Shown here: piece by piece, positions 1 to 7,761 of the stretch
Numbering within the stretch: the stretch's first letter is position 1
How the letters are laid out: the number at the start of each line of letters is the position of its first letter
Origin: a virus
Length of the DNA: 64,000 nucleotides
Reading direction: 5' to 3' (one strand)
Virus record (IMG/VR): IMGVR_UViG_3300032213_003587
Span: 52,442-116,441 of that record
Program-made: the position numbers and the translations under genes
The notes under the pieces: model-generated
Seen by the model: the letters and a program-made list of their open reading frames with translations, nothing else
Databases searched by the model: none
Told to the model about the DNA's origin: nothing

Positions 1-1
1 A

Positions 2-1024
2 AATAAGCGCACGGAAAAGACTCAGAATTTTCTAGACAATTTCCGTTCCACTGAAACACGGGCTCGACCAAATATTCTGCAGGGACAGCAGGATCAGCTC
101 ATGGGGAGTGGACCTAAAGTTAAAGTTGAAGCGCGAGCCAAGGGTGGTCCTATTGTCAAAGGTCGACCCTATCTTGTCGGAGAAAAAGGTCCGGAATTAA
201 TTGTACCTAAAAGCGATGGTCAGGTAAATCCCTTACCTAAAGCTGAGGTCAAGGAAAATACCATGTTCAGCGATGCCGGTTCATACCGAGCTGACGATGC
301 CGCTGGCCCATTTGCCAAAGGCTCGGAAAAAATTGTCAAGGCCATCAAAGAACTTACTGATGTAGTAAAAAATCAACAGAACAACGGCCCGGGCGTTCCG
401 CCTATCATTCCCACAGGCATGGGTGGTAAACCAACTGGTGGTGGCCGCCCAAATGCCGGCAATGCTGCCAAGGCCGCCAAGAACGTCAAACCCGGTAGTC
501 CCGTAGTCATGGGTCTGTCGTTAATTGCCGGCTATTTTGGCATGAACATGATCGACGACATGGAAGAAAAGGCGCGGGCAGAACGTACGGCCAAATATGA
601 TGCCATGATTGCCAGCGGAGATCCTGAACAAGTAGCCAAGGGTCAGTTCATGAAAGAACAGGAAATGTCGACCTTTGAAAAATTAGGCAACATTAAAAAT
701 CAATTCAATGAATTGAACAGTCCGGAAAGACAGGAACGCTTAAAAGATGCGCCCTGGTATACTAGATATCTGGGCATTGGCGACGACTCCGCAGTGGCTC
801 CGAGTCTGCGTCCCGCACAAGGACCGGAAATAGCGGCTCGCACTACTGCCATAGCAGATCAACGCTCCGCTGCTGCGGCTCCGGTTATTATCAACGCACC
901 TACTGTGAATGCTCCAACTACCAAGGGCGGTGATAACACAGTAACCACGGTGATGCGAGCTCCGGTGCGACCCGAAGACAATGCGTTCAATAATTACATG
1001 AACCGACTATACAACGCTTTCTAA
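2..1024 (+). CDS. C-terminal part of a virion structural protein, tape-measure-like (partial)
   Basis: The frame is open from base 2 with no stop before the window edge, so the gene begins upstream and only about 340 C-terminal codons are seen; the first in-window ATG at 101 need not be the start. The motif PYLVGEKGPELIVP (about 30 residues after that ATG) is typical of phage tape-measure and related tail proteins. A Gly/Pro/Asn-rich linker follows, then a hydrophobic segment (VVMGLSLIAGYFGMNM) and a charged helical part. It is the only convincing plus-strand gene and converges on gp32. The tape-measure role is inferred from the one motif; another baseplate or tail protein is possible. Confidence 0.6.
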   Translation, partial: NKRTEKTQNFLDNFRSTETRARPNILQGQQDQLMGSGPKVKVEARAKGGPIVKGRPYLVGEKGPELIVPKSDGQVNPLPKAEVKENTMFSDAGSYRADDAAGPFAKGSEKIVKAIKELTDVVKNQQNNGPGVPPIIPTGMGGKPTGGGRPNAGNAAKAAKNVKPGSPVVMGLSLIAGYFGMNMIDDMEEKARAERTAKYDAMIASGDPEQVAKGQFMKEQEMSTFEKLGNIKNQFNELNSPERQERLKDAPWYTRYLGIGDDSAVAPSLRPAQGPEIAARTTAIADQRSAAAAPVIINAPTVNAPTTKGGDNTVTTVMRAPVRPEDNAFNNYMNRLYNAF

Positions 1025-1031
1025 TAGTAGA

Positions 1032-1056
1032 AACCCCGCCGAAGCGGGGTTTTTTG
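1032..1056. terminator. Bidirectional intrinsic terminator
   Basis: An 8-bp GC-rich stem (AACCCCGC / GCGGGGTT) closes a CGAA loop and is followed by a T run on the plus strand. The minus strand reads an A run, the same stem with a UUCG tetraloop, then GGGGTTTCT. It sits between the plus-strand structural gene and the end of gp32, where it can stop transcription from both sides. Confidence 0.9.
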
Positions 1057-1066
1057 TTGCTTGCGA

Positions 1067-1969
1067 TTAATCGTCGGCAGCTAGCTTGGCAAAGTAGCTA
1101 AGACTTTCATCATCCTCTTCTTCAACCGCGGCCTTGGGTGCGGCTTTAGCCACAGCCTTAACAGCCGGTGTGTCTTCGTCGAGGTCCATCTTTTCAGCTC
1201 GCGCCACAGCGGCATTGGCACCACTTAGCACACCATCCAATTTCTTCTTGAGCTCTTCGTAGCTCTTGAAGTTGCTTGGATCCAGGAATGCCTGCAGACT
1301 GTGCTGGTTGTTCCAAACCTTTTCAATTTCCGCATCATCTTCACTCAATGCCGCTGTGGCATCAAATTCCGACTTGTCGTAGTTACGATAACCTTCGACA
1401 TTGCGAATCTTGAGTTTAAAGTTTGCACCCTTCCAGAAGTCAAAAGGATTGACTGGTGCTTCGTCTTCGAACTGCGGCTGCATCACATCCTTGATCTTGT
1501 CGAAGATTTTCTTGCCAAACTTAAACAGCTTGACCTTGCCTTCGTTTTCCGGATGCTTGCTATCGCTGATGATTAAGACATTACAAATATAGCTCAGCTT
1601 GCGCTTCTGCTTTCGTGCCACTTCTTTGCTGGCTTCGCTACCGCTGTTCCAGAGCTCGTTGTTGAGTTCGGATACTGGATCAGGTTTGCCGATGGTGGTC
1701 AGTGAATTCTCAATATACCACTTCCCGGTTGGACCCTGAAAACCATGATTCCAAATACGCACCCAGGGCAGCTCTTCACCTTTGGGCGGGGGCAAGAAAC
1801 GAATTACTGCATAGCCATTGCCGGACTTATCTACTTCCGGTTGCCAAAAACGATCGTCATCCCGACTGTTACTACCACCTTCGGGTTTGCCAATCTTTTC
1901 AACTTCCTTCATGAGGTTGTCAAAATTACCGCGGCTGCTGCGTAGTTCGCTTAGACTATTGAATGCCAT
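1067..1969 (-). CDS. 32: Single-stranded DNA-binding protein, T4 gp32-like
   Basis: At 300 aa it matches T4 gp32 (301 aa). It binds ssDNA cooperatively at forks and recombination intermediates and organises the replisome. The N-terminal basic segment is followed by the gp32 core (WQPEVDKSGNGYAVIRFLPP, then PWVRIWNHGFQGPTGKWYIE, then KLSYICNVLIISDSKHPENE). The C-terminus is an Ala/Lys linker and an acidic tail (EEEDDESLSYFAKLAADD) like the gp32 protein-interaction tail. Only one Cys is present in the core, so the T4 His/Cys zinc site appears to be missing. It lies downstream of gp33 and gp59, the same neighbourhood as in T4. Confidence 0.96.
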   Translation of the reverse strand: MAFNSLSELRSSRGNFDNLMKEVEKIGKPEGGSNSRDDDRFWQPEVDKSGNGYAVIRFLPPPKGEELPWVRIWNHGFQGPTGKWYIENSLTTIGKPDPVSELNNELWNSGSEASKEVARKQKRKLSYICNVLIISDSKHPENEGKVKLFKFGKKIFDKIKDVMQPQFEDEAPVNPFDFWKGANFKLKIRNVEGYRNYDKSEFDATAALSEDDAEIEKVWNNQHSLQAFLDPSNFKSYEELKKKLDGVLSGANAAVARAEKMDLDEDTPAVKAVAKAAPKAAVEEEDDESLSYFAKLAADD

Positions 1970-2011
1970 ATTAGTATCTCCTTGTATTTACGTTGTATAG
2001 GCGTTGTATGT

Positions 2012-2179
2012 TTACTGCTGTTCTTCATCTAGTTCCTGCTCATCAAAATCCAATTCTTCATCGGACATCATAGTATATATGGTCTGAGGATATTTGTCAA
2101 TACGTTTTTCCGACCGATATTCTCTTTTACTTCGAACTTCGTCATCATAATCCGATGTACGATACTTCTTTACCGACAT
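2012..2179 (-). CDS. Small hypothetical protein
   Basis: This 55-aa protein (MSVKKYRTSDYDDE...) has a basic, Arg/Lys/Tyr-rich first half and a strongly acidic C-terminus (DEELDFDEQELDEEQQ). I chose this start because GGAG lies 7 bases upstream; a further in-frame ATG at 2206 has no such site. It lies between gp32 and a small coiled-coil protein in the gp33-59-32 operon. I do not recognise the family. Confidence 0.65.
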   Translation of the reverse strand: MSVKKYRTSDYDDEVRSKREYRSEKRIDKYPQTIYTMMSDEELDFDEQELDEEQQ

Positions 2180-2202
2180 TTCAATCTCCGTATTTTCCCG
2201 AA

Positions 2203-2409
2203 TCACACCTTAATAAATGGCCAACGACTTACTCGCTCAGCCAAATAAGCCTGATTCTTTCCAAGTTGAATAATAAATTTATGCGTTTCGCGGATCATGT
2301 CATGCAGTTGGTTGATTTCAAAAACCATGTCCTGCACTCGATGTTCGAGATTTTCAAGGCGTGCTTCAGTTAAATCAGGTAAATCTTCCGAGGATAGTTC
2401 TGTAGTCAT
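2203..2409 (-). CDS. Small coiled-coil protein
   Basis: The 68-aa product is mostly one predicted coiled coil: heptad-like hydrophobics run from LTEARLENLEHRVQDMVFEI to about residue 60. Its start overlaps the end of gp59, suggesting translational coupling. No family is recognised. Its position between gp59 and gp32 suggests, but does not show, a role near replication. Confidence 0.65.
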   Translation of the reverse strand: MTTELSSEDLPDLTEARLENLEHRVQDMVFEINQLHDMIRETHKFIIQLGKNQAYLAERVSRWPFIKV

Positions 2410-2977
2410 CTTCCTTGATCCGTAAAAATGGATTATACTTGCGAATAAGTCTGCTAAGATCCGGCCATATCAAAGTATCCTTGCAATTGTCATTGACGTT
2501 GGCTGCCCAATTCATCAATTTGTTTAAAATCACCAGAGTTTCGATTTGAATGGTCTTTCTCAAATAACAGCGCACAATCAGCGGATGTTGACCTTCGATG
2601 CTGTTTAATGCATCAGCCAGGTTATTTATTCCGGCCTCGTCACATTCTGTCTGTAAAATATGCAGATCCTGTTCAAATCGATAACGCAGACTTTCTCGAC
2701 GAGCCAACCATTGACGATAACATTCGGTGGCTTCACTATCATACACTCCACCATAGCGATTACCATCCACAAAGTTGGCTAGAAAGAAGTCACAGATTTC
2801 GGCATCCTTGTACTGCTTGACCAGACGACGAAACTGCGGTTCCTTGCCGGTGTCGAAAAAGCTCTTGCGACTTGCTCGAATACGACCCCGCATTTTTATA
2901 ACGTCGTAGTCTTCGGTTTGAAAGTGATTGCGCATTGCCAGGTACATCTTATAGGCTTCAAACTCAGTCATAATCAT
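2375..2977 (-). CDS. 59: Replicative helicase loader, T4 gp59-like
   Basis: The 200-aa protein is close to T4 gp59 (217 aa), the all-helical factor that loads gp41 helicase onto gp32-coated forks. It opens with MTEFEAYKMYLAMRNHF, characteristic of the family, followed by the K-FDTGKEPQFRRL region and a helical C-terminus. The start overlaps the gp33 stop in an ATGA; an alternative start two codons in (2971) is equally plausible. Its location between gp33 and gp32 supports the assignment. Confidence 0.9.
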   Translation of the reverse strand: MIMTEFEAYKMYLAMRNHFQTEDYDVIKMRGRIRASRKSFFDTGKEPQFRRLVKQYKDAEICDFFLANFVDGNRYGGVYDSEATECYRQWLARRESLRYRFEQDLHILQTECDEAGINNLADALNSIEGQHPLIVRCYLRKTIQIETLVILNKLMNWAANVNDNCKDTLIWPDLSRLIRKYNPFLRIKEDDYRTILGRFT

Positions 2978-3324
2978 AGAGGTAGTCTACCACTTTTCTT
3001 CATCATATTAGACTCTTCGGCTTCTAACCGAATCTTTTCTCGGAGGCTTTTATTGATCAGTGGAGCCACTACTTCAATATCAATGTCTTTTTCCGCACAG
3101 TAATTGATTACAATTTCCATGTGCGGTACACCGCTTTCAACATGCTGTCGTTCCACAAACAAACTAAACTCGTTAGCTGAACTAAACTCACGACTAATGA
3201 CAAATTGAGTAGTAATCTCCGGTCCATTTTCCGGTACTATGCGTTGATCTACAATCTCACCTTTTTTATTGGTGAGCTGCAGACCAACTATTTCCCTGGC
3301 ACCAATCTTTTCGTTGATTGCCAT
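2974..3324 (-). CDS. 33: Late-transcription co-activator, T4 gp33-like
   Basis: The 116-aa protein is the size of T4 gp33 (112 aa), which binds RNA polymerase and links it to the sliding clamp for late transcription. The region FSLFVERQHVESGVPHMEIV aligns with the gp33 helix-turn-helix-like segment (IIEKMVEEFGMSYLEA in T4). The C-terminus ends in Leu (GRLPL), as expected for a clamp-binding tail. Position immediately upstream of gp59 fits T4. Similarity is moderate, so confidence rests partly on context. Confidence 0.75.
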   Translation of the reverse strand: MAINEKIGAREIVGLQLTNKKGEIVDQRIVPENGPEITTQFVISREFSSANEFSLFVERQHVESGVPHMEIVINYCAEKDIDIEVVAPLINKSLREKIRLEAEESNMMKKSGRLPL

Positions 3325-3325
3325 A

Positions 3326-4237
3326 TTACACTTCTACGGGAGTTACACCAGCATGAGCCTGTTGATTCTGTGCCTGCAGATGCTGCTGTGTAAATGTGGC
3401 CACTGCTGCCAGATCACAGACATACTCATAGGTTCCTACATGCACGGTACGAGTCCAAGGTGCCAACCAAATTTTGCCGCCGAGTTGACGCCAGCGTTTG
3501 CAGAAGGTAAAGTCTTCGGAGGTATAGGCACGAGTTTCTGGATCAATGCTAACATCGAAGTAAGCATGAGCTTCACGATGTGGATCTGTAACACGAGTCA
3601 TGGTCTTTGGATCCATGGTTTCGGAACCGCCGCTGATGATCTTGATCTCCGGCAATTCAGCTGCCATCTTGGTAAATACATCGCGGTTAACCAACATCAG
3701 GCCAGTGGCAATGCTTTCTACTTCTACTGGCTCGGCAATATTAAATGTCAGGCTGTCACCTACGGGCTTGAAGGTTGATTCCGCAACCACGGCATTGATG
3801 GCATGACCAGGAATGTCGGGATTGCCTTTGACCACATTCTTAACTACTTCCCAGTTAATTTTCTTCTTGGCATATTGACCGCCAATAATGTCTTTGTCGC
3901 ACTGAATCATGCGCATCACATCGTCGGCATCAAAGCCCAGGTCGGCATCCAGGAACAGCAGATGTGTGGCCTGTGATTTAAGGAATCCTTCCACCAGAAT
4001 ATTACGAGCCTTGGTAATCAGGCTTTCATTGGCGGCAATTTCAAACATCGCTGGAATACCGGCCTGACCAAGGCGGTTCAAGAGATTGATCAAACTGATC
4101 ATGTACATGTAATTGCATTGGCCGCCGAACATCGGAGTAGCGATGAATACGCTCTTCTGCTTAGGTGGTTGGGGTTTATTAATGAACAGCGGATTAATCT
4201 GTTTGTTAGGATTACGCTGCGGCGGCTTTAGTTTCAT
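3326..4237 (-). CDS. GT-A fold glycosyltransferase (family 2-like)
   Basis: The 303-aa protein has a disordered Pro/Asn/Lys-rich N-terminus (about 1-28), then a GT-A domain: KSVFIATPMFGG, the nucleotide-sugar/metal motif LFLDADLGFDADD with DAD at 97-99, and a distal SEDFTFCKRWRQLGGKIWLA acceptor-side motif. Such phage enzymes modify virion glycoproteins, DNA or host surface sugars; the substrate cannot be told here. The last residues are Gln/His/Ala rich. It sits between the wall hydrolase block and gp33. Confidence 0.82.
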   Translation of the reverse strand: MKLKPPQRNPNKQINPLFINKPQPPKQKSVFIATPMFGGQCNYMYMISLINLLNRLGQAGIPAMFEIAANESLITKARNILVEGFLKSQATHLLFLDADLGFDADDVMRMIQCDKDIIGGQYAKKKINWEVVKNVVKGNPDIPGHAINAVVAESTFKPVGDSLTFNIAEPVEVESIATGLMLVNRDVFTKMAAELPEIKIISGGSETMDPKTMTRVTDPHREAHAYFDVSIDPETRAYTSEDFTFCKRWRQLGGKIWLAPWTRTVHVGTYEYVCDLAAVATFTQQHLQAQNQQAHAGVTPVEV

Positions 4238-4240
4238 GAT

Positions 4241-4435
4241 CTACCAATCTCCATTGTCGAAACAAAAATAAAATTTAAAAAATAAGCACTTCAGATTGAT
4301 GGTAGGGTAGTCTTTGCGACATCCCCAACCATCTTCATAGTATATATCTAACTTCCACCAACTCCAATTTACTGGGTTTAAAATAATTGTAAACTCTAGA
4401 GTGCTGAAAGTCAATAACTTCTTCCAGGTTTTCAT
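4241..4435 (-). CDS. Small hypothetical protein
   Basis: This 64-aa frame is rich in aromatic residues and Cys (WSWWKLDIYYEDGWGCRKDY; CLFFKFYFCFDNGDW). It fits exactly between the hydrolase at 4438 and the glycosyltransferase, which is the main support for it being translated. No family is recognised. Confidence 0.5.
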   Translation of the reverse strand: MKTWKKLLTFSTLEFTIILNPVNWSWWKLDIYYEDGWGCRKDYPTINLKCLFFKFYFCFDNGDW

Positions 4436-4437
4436 GA

Positions 4438-4974
4438 TTAGTAAAAGATGTGATTGCCAATTCTAGCCTTGGGTTTGCGTTTCCAGCCCGGGTTTACATA
4501 GGTGGCATGAAAGAATTTTGCGCCTCGAAGTTCCGGTAGACGCACACCGTCAAGCATTACACGTCGCGCTACTCGCAGACTTTCTGCATACAATTCCGGT
4601 GCACGAATTTTTAAATTGCCTTCACATACCCAGCTGAACTGACATACAGTGATTCCCTGGTTGTGAGACTTTTGATGTACAACACCACAGACGGTACCGG
4701 GATAGTCTCCGCTCTGCACTCGATTCATGGTAACCTGGGCCACGGCAATTTTACCGCGATAGGGTTCGCTGCCGCTTTCAAAGTAAATATTGCGAGCCAT
4801 GCAGACAATTTCTTTCTGCAATCTCTGCTCTTCCTTCTTTCTAAATTCTGCATATTTCTGCTGCATAGCAGCATCGGCAGCCTGTGCCGGTGTGATGGGA
4901 TTACTGACTGTACCTAAACCAAACGATAAAAACATTACTGCAAAGAAAATTTTTGTGATGTGCTTGTTTAGCAT
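4438..4974 (-). CDS. Secreted SleB-type cell wall hydrolase
   Basis: The 178-aa protein starts with a signal peptide (hydrophobic core FFAVMFLSFGLG, likely cleavage after PAQA at about residue 32), then a helical linker and a Hydrolase_2/SleB domain. The family signature CMARNIYFESGSEP includes the catalytic Glu at about residue 66; AVAQVTMNRVQ and CQFSWVC follow. SleB-type enzymes cleave the glycan strand of peptidoglycan. A periplasm-exported or signal-anchored hydrolase suggests a lysis role that does not need a holin, alongside the GH19 endolysin at 11.1 kb. GGAG lies just upstream of ATG. Confidence 0.88.
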   Translation of the reverse strand: MLNKHITKIFFAVMFLSFGLGTVSNPITPAQAADAAMQQKYAEFRKKEEQRLQKEIVCMARNIYFESGSEPYRGKIAVAQVTMNRVQSGDYPGTVCGVVHQKSHNQGITVCQFSWVCEGNLKIRAPELYAESLRVARRVMLDGVRLPELRGAKFFHATYVNPGWKRKPKARIGNHIFY

Positions 4975-4994
4975 TACTTCTCCTTTAAGTTGCA

Positions 4995-5010
4995 GGGCGG
5001 CGAACCGCCC
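4995..5010 (-). terminator. UUCG-loop hairpin upstream of the wall hydrolase
   Basis: On the minus strand GGGCGG and CCGCCC form a 6-bp stem around a UUCG tetraloop, in the gap between the 89-aa gene and the SleB-like gene. There is no clear U run, so it may stabilise or process mRNA rather than terminate. Confidence 0.5.
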
Positions 5011-5017
5011 CTTCCCG

Positions 5018-5287
5018 TTAGGCAGATTTTTTGCTTACTTTATCTGTGGGTGTATTGGAAACGAAGCCGTTGAGCTCTTTGGCTTTATTGATGACATCGG
5101 TTTCACTGGGATATGCTGGCACTGCTGGATGGTCTGGAATAGCGCCGCCGTTTAATTTGGCAACCTCGACCCTAATGCGCCAGTCTTCTTGAAGTTGATC
5201 ACGCTTGCCAAAGTATTCTTCGACCAGCATGTCTTTCGCCATTTTTAGAAGTTCAAGGCGAATCTCGAACGGAGTTAGATTACTCAT
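5018..5287 (-). CDS. Conserved small phage protein
   Basis: The 89-aa protein (MSNLTPFEIRLELLKMAKDM...) has a long N-terminal helix followed by a Pro-rich segment (GGAIPDHPAVPAYPSE). Proteins with this opening are common hypothetical genes of marine T4-like phages, but I know of no function. Its upstream gap contains pqqA. A weak NATAAATA late-type element lies about 65 bases upstream. Confidence 0.8.
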   Translation of the reverse strand: MSNLTPFEIRLELLKMAKDMLVEEYFGKRDQLQEDWRIRVEVAKLNGGAIPDHPAVPAYPSETDVINKAKELNGFVSNTPTDKVSKKSA

Positions 5288-5360
5288 GATGTTACCTTTC
5301 TGTGTTGTGAGTGTGTAGTGGAAGTTTTAGGGATCTTCCAACCCTAAGATTATTTATCTA

Positions 5361-5435
5361 TCAACGATTTGCGATGTACATGGTGATTTCAAAACCAAAA
5401 CGCAGATCCTGTGCTGAGGGGGTGGTCCATTTCAT
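5361..5435 (-). CDS. pqqA: PqqA, pyrroloquinoline quinone precursor peptide
   Basis: A 24-codon frame (MKWTTPSAQDLRFGF followed by EITMYIANR, then TGA) matches the PqqA family along its whole length. The family has an MKWTKP-like start, the -DLRFGFE- core, and the invariant Glu and Tyr spaced E-x3-Y (Glu16, Tyr20), which the radical SAM enzyme PqqE crosslinks to start PQQ synthesis. AGGAG lies 7 bases upstream of ATG, so translation is well supported. PqqA is consumed as a substrate, so one gene can feed the host PqqBCDE pathway; no other pqq gene is in the window. Upstream is a short hairpin (5453..5468). Confidence 0.92.
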   Translation of the reverse strand: MKWTTPSAQDLRFGFEITMYIANR

Positions 5436-5452
5436 ATCAATCTCCTGGTTGT

Positions 5453-5475
5453 GCAGAAAAATTTCTGCTATTATA
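5453..5475 (-). promoter_or_regulatory. pqqA leader: hairpin and possible -10 box
   Basis: Reading the minus strand, TATAAT at 5475-5470 is followed by a near-perfect inverted repeat GCAGAAATTTTTCTGC (5468-5453), 17 bases before the pqqA ribosome binding site ends at the ATG. No good -35 is found at 16-17 bases, so the promoter is weakly supported; the hairpin may protect or tune the pqqA message. Confidence 0.35.
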
Positions 5476-5504
5476 TCTATGCAAATCACCGCTACAGGAA
5501 ATCA

Positions 5505-6161
5505 TTAATCTGCCATAATAGTATCGCGCCATAACTTGGCTTGATTTAAATCATTATTTCTCAATGTATTTATGATGTCTTTATCAACGAGATTGGGATC
5601 AACCCACCAATCTTCAAAAGCACCATAACCTTCCACACTAACATTACTAATCACCAATTCATATCCATGATTGGTCAAATATTCTCTGCTTTGATCTCGA
5701 ATGTCGTTGCCAGCCAAATAGCTATCATGTTCGAATGTAATTACTCGATAACGACGTTGGCTGGTATTAAAAATCTGCTGCAGAGCTTGAAATGTAATGT
5801 TCGGTGGATCGCAGTCCATGCTCAGATAATCGATGATCTGATCGGTGATGTCTGCTTGATTGAGCAGATCATTGTAGTCCACATAACAGGCATCGGCCAG
5901 GACTGCGGGATTGGCTCGTTCAGCATTGAACTGATTCACTGCATGCGGTAAAATATCCAGGCTCACCCCTCGCCAGGTAAAGGCATTTTCCAGCAACCAG
6001 GTGTTGTTGGTGTATTCCGGAACATTGCAGCCAATCTCCAGATAGGAGCCGTGTTCTTTGCCATCCAGCATCTGTATGACAAACAAATCCTGACCGGCCT
6101 GACTGCCGTTGCGATCTATGTCTTCACTGCCGGGAAATTTATGCTTTAAATTCAAATTCAA
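5505..6161 (-). CDS. FkbM-like SAM-dependent methyltransferase
   Basis: The 218-aa protein has the FkbM-type opening GQDLFVIQMLDGKEHGSYLEIG with the SAM-binding acidic/Gly motif EIGC, then GVSLDILP (motif II) and IDYLSMDCD (motif IV-like). FkbM enzymes O-methylate sugars or small molecules. It sits with oxygenases and glycosyltransferases, consistent with surface or virion glycan modification. It is one of two FkbM-like proteins in the window (see 14177..15046). Confidence 0.78.
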   Translation of the reverse strand: MNLNLKHKFPGSEDIDRNGSQAGQDLFVIQMLDGKEHGSYLEIGCNVPEYTNNTWLLENAFTWRGVSLDILPHAVNQFNAERANPAVLADACYVDYNDLLNQADITDQIIDYLSMDCDPPNITFQALQQIFNTSQRRYRVITFEHDSYLAGNDIRDQSREYLTNHGYELVISNVSVEGYGAFEDWWVDPNLVDKDIINTLRNNDLNQAKLWRDTIMAD

Positions 6162-6164
6162 CTC

Positions 6165-6725
6165 CTAGGGATTGGTTGCGTGATGCGGTACATCAAATAT
6201 AAATGACACTCGTGGAACATCCGCAACATTCTCACTCCAATGATGATACTTGTTATTGAACCACATCAGGGTACCGGGTTCGATGACCACCGCTTCGACG
6301 GTGCCATCGGGATCTTCCACACTATACTTATAGCGTCCCTGCAGACTCAGATGATATCGATCCTTGTCCAGATAATAGCTTCCATGATCAATGTGACGTC
6401 CAACCTTCATGCCTACGGGCAGACTGAAGAACGCACAGCGTCGCACTGCATGAAAATTTTCCTTTAGGAAATCCACCATGGCGCGATGATGCTTCAGCGC
6501 CGGTGTTTGATGACAAATTTCGGTATCACCGACATATTGACCTAATCGCTCAATACCACCCATGACTAACTGTAGAATATCTACAGTGGTTTCGTATTTA
6601 GCCGGATCCTGCAGAGCCGTGCCCGGAAGCTTTTTCTGCGCACCCCAATCGTCTTTGAATTCTTCTAACTGTGCAAGAATTTCATCAACATTGATGCCGG
6701 TTCTAATTATGCGAATATTCTTCAT
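6165..6725 (-). CDS. Aspartyl/asparaginyl hydroxylase-like 2OG-Fe(II) oxygenase
   Basis: This 186-aa protein carries the double-stranded beta-helix signature: HID (His-x-Asp) in VGRHIDHGSYYL, RYHLSLQG after it, and the distal His and 2OG-binding Arg in NNKYHHWSENVADVPRVSFIF. This is the layout of the Asp/Asn/Pro hydroxylase family (AspH-like). Such oxygenases are frequent in aquatic T4-like phages, with unknown targets. It starts 4 bases downstream of the next gene's reading block, behind a sigma70-like promoter. Confidence 0.82.
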   Translation of the reverse strand: MKNIRIIRTGINVDEILAQLEEFKDDWGAQKKLPGTALQDPAKYETTVDILQLVMGGIERLGQYVGDTEICHQTPALKHHRAMVDFLKENFHAVRRCAFFSLPVGMKVGRHIDHGSYYLDKDRYHLSLQGRYKYSVEDPDGTVEAVVIEPGTLMWFNNKYHHWSENVADVPRVSFIFDVPHHATNP

Positions 6726-6734
6726 TGAAATACT

Positions 6735-6763
6735 ATTATGTATTAAATCAGCAATAAAGTCAA
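6735..6763 (-). promoter_or_regulatory. Sigma70-type promoter
   Basis: TTGACT (6763-6758) and CATAAT (6740-6735) are separated by 17 bases. Predicted +1 falls about 3 bases before the ATG of the oxygenase at 6725. Confidence 0.6.
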
Positions 6764-6764
6764 T

Positions 6765-7028
6765 TTATTCGTCAAATACTCCGGCCACATCGTCTTCGCT
6801 GAGGAAGTAGGTTGGAATACCATCGATTGTAGTTGGATTGACCTTGTTCCAATCCACCAACAAGGTGTCGCCTACTCGAAGCAAGGTTACGTCTGGTCCA
6901 ATGGCAATGGCCTGGGCTTTGTCGATGCTGGCACCGACATTGCCTTTGATGATCAATCCAGACTCGGAAGTTTCTTTGTTTTTGAGACGCACGACTGCCA
7001 CGGTTTTTTTCAATGGTTTAATGTTCAT
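6765..7028 (-). CDS. 31: GroES/gp31-like co-chaperonin
   Basis: The 87-aa protein has the co-chaperonin pattern: N-terminal strand MNIKPLKKTVAVVRL, a short mobile-loop region (KNKETSESGLIIKG), AQAIAIGPDVTLLRVGDTLLVD, then a C-terminal strand with FLSEDDVAGVFDE. T4 gp31 (111 aa) replaces GroES on host GroEL to fold the large capsid protein gp23. This protein is shorter, closer to bacterial GroES in length. Confidence 0.88.
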   Translation of the reverse strand: MNIKPLKKTVAVVRLKNKETSESGLIIKGNVGASIDKAQAIAIGPDVTLLRVGDTLLVDWNKVNPTTIDGIPTYFLSEDDVAGVFDE

Positions 7029-7047
7029 ATCATCCTTAGTATATAAT

Positions 7048-7761
7048 TTAATTCCAATATTTTGAATAATCTATTTCATTCCAATACTTTGCGTTGTTGC
7101 GATTCCAAAAATTTTTAATCAGATACCGGGCCATGCCAAAGTATCCCATCTTCTGAAATCTGCGACTATCCTGACCTAGATAGTGATTCATCAATTTGAA
7201 CTTGTTGACTGCATACATCTTGGACAGGAAGAAATCTTCACTGGTACCATACTTTTCAGCAAATCCACCAAATTCTTCAAACTTCGATCTGCGGGTCAAC
7301 ATATATGCACCAACAGCAAATGGTACCCAGTGTTTCATTATGTTGTTGATAGCATTGAACAACATAAATCCAACGTTGGCTCTGAAGTCGTTGTCATAGC
7401 ATTTTAAATAAAGACCAATTAAATCCAAATCTCTGTCTTCTAATTCACGCACAGTATCTGCTATAACGGTGTCGGAGAAAAATCTAACATCGCTGTCAAT
7501 GAATAGTATATATGGAGTTGTTACAAGTCTGGCGCCATTGTTCTTGGCAATGGAAACTGGGCCCCCGTCAATAATTTCAACATTTTGATCTTGATGAGTG
7601 TGATAACGTATAACCTGTCTAGTATTATCTGTAGAACAATCAGCAATTATAATTCTGGTGTTACCAATATCTTGTTTACGCAAAGACTCCAACAAGTGAG
7701 GAATATAGTCCGCCTCATTCTTGCAGGGAACAACAATGGTGATTTTGTCACTGAGTTTCAT
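7048..7761 (-). CDS. Family 2 glycosyltransferase
   Basis: The 237-aa protein opens with ITIVVPCKNEADYIPHLLES, the GT2 nucleotide-binding start, then IIIADCSTDNTRQV and the metal-binding YILFIDSDVRF (DSD). A C-terminal half with FAVGAYMLTRRSKFEEFGGF and SEDFFLSKM follows the GT2 catalytic layout. The end is rich in Asn/Tyr/Trp (NRNNAKYWNEIDYSKYWN). It overlaps the LpxH-like gene upstream by 14 bases, suggesting a shared role in envelope sugar chemistry. Confidence 0.88.
   Translation of the reverse strand: MKLSDKITIVVPCKNEADYIPHLLESLRKQDIGNTRIIIADCSTDNTRQVIRYHTHQDQNVEIIDGGPVSIAKNNGARLVTTPYILFIDSDVRFFSDTVIADTVRELEDRDLDLIGLYLKCYDNDFRANVGFMLFNAINNIMKHWVPFAVGAYMLTRRSKFEEFGGFAEKYGTSEDFFLSKMYAVNKFKLMNHYLGQDSRRFQKMGYFGMARYLIKNFWNRNNAKYWNEIDYSKYWN

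Noticed and set aside
5311-5508. 65-codon plus-strand open frame over the pqqA region
   Set aside because: It is the antisense of pqqA and its leader and has no ribosome site; the minus-strand peptide matches a known family over its entire length.
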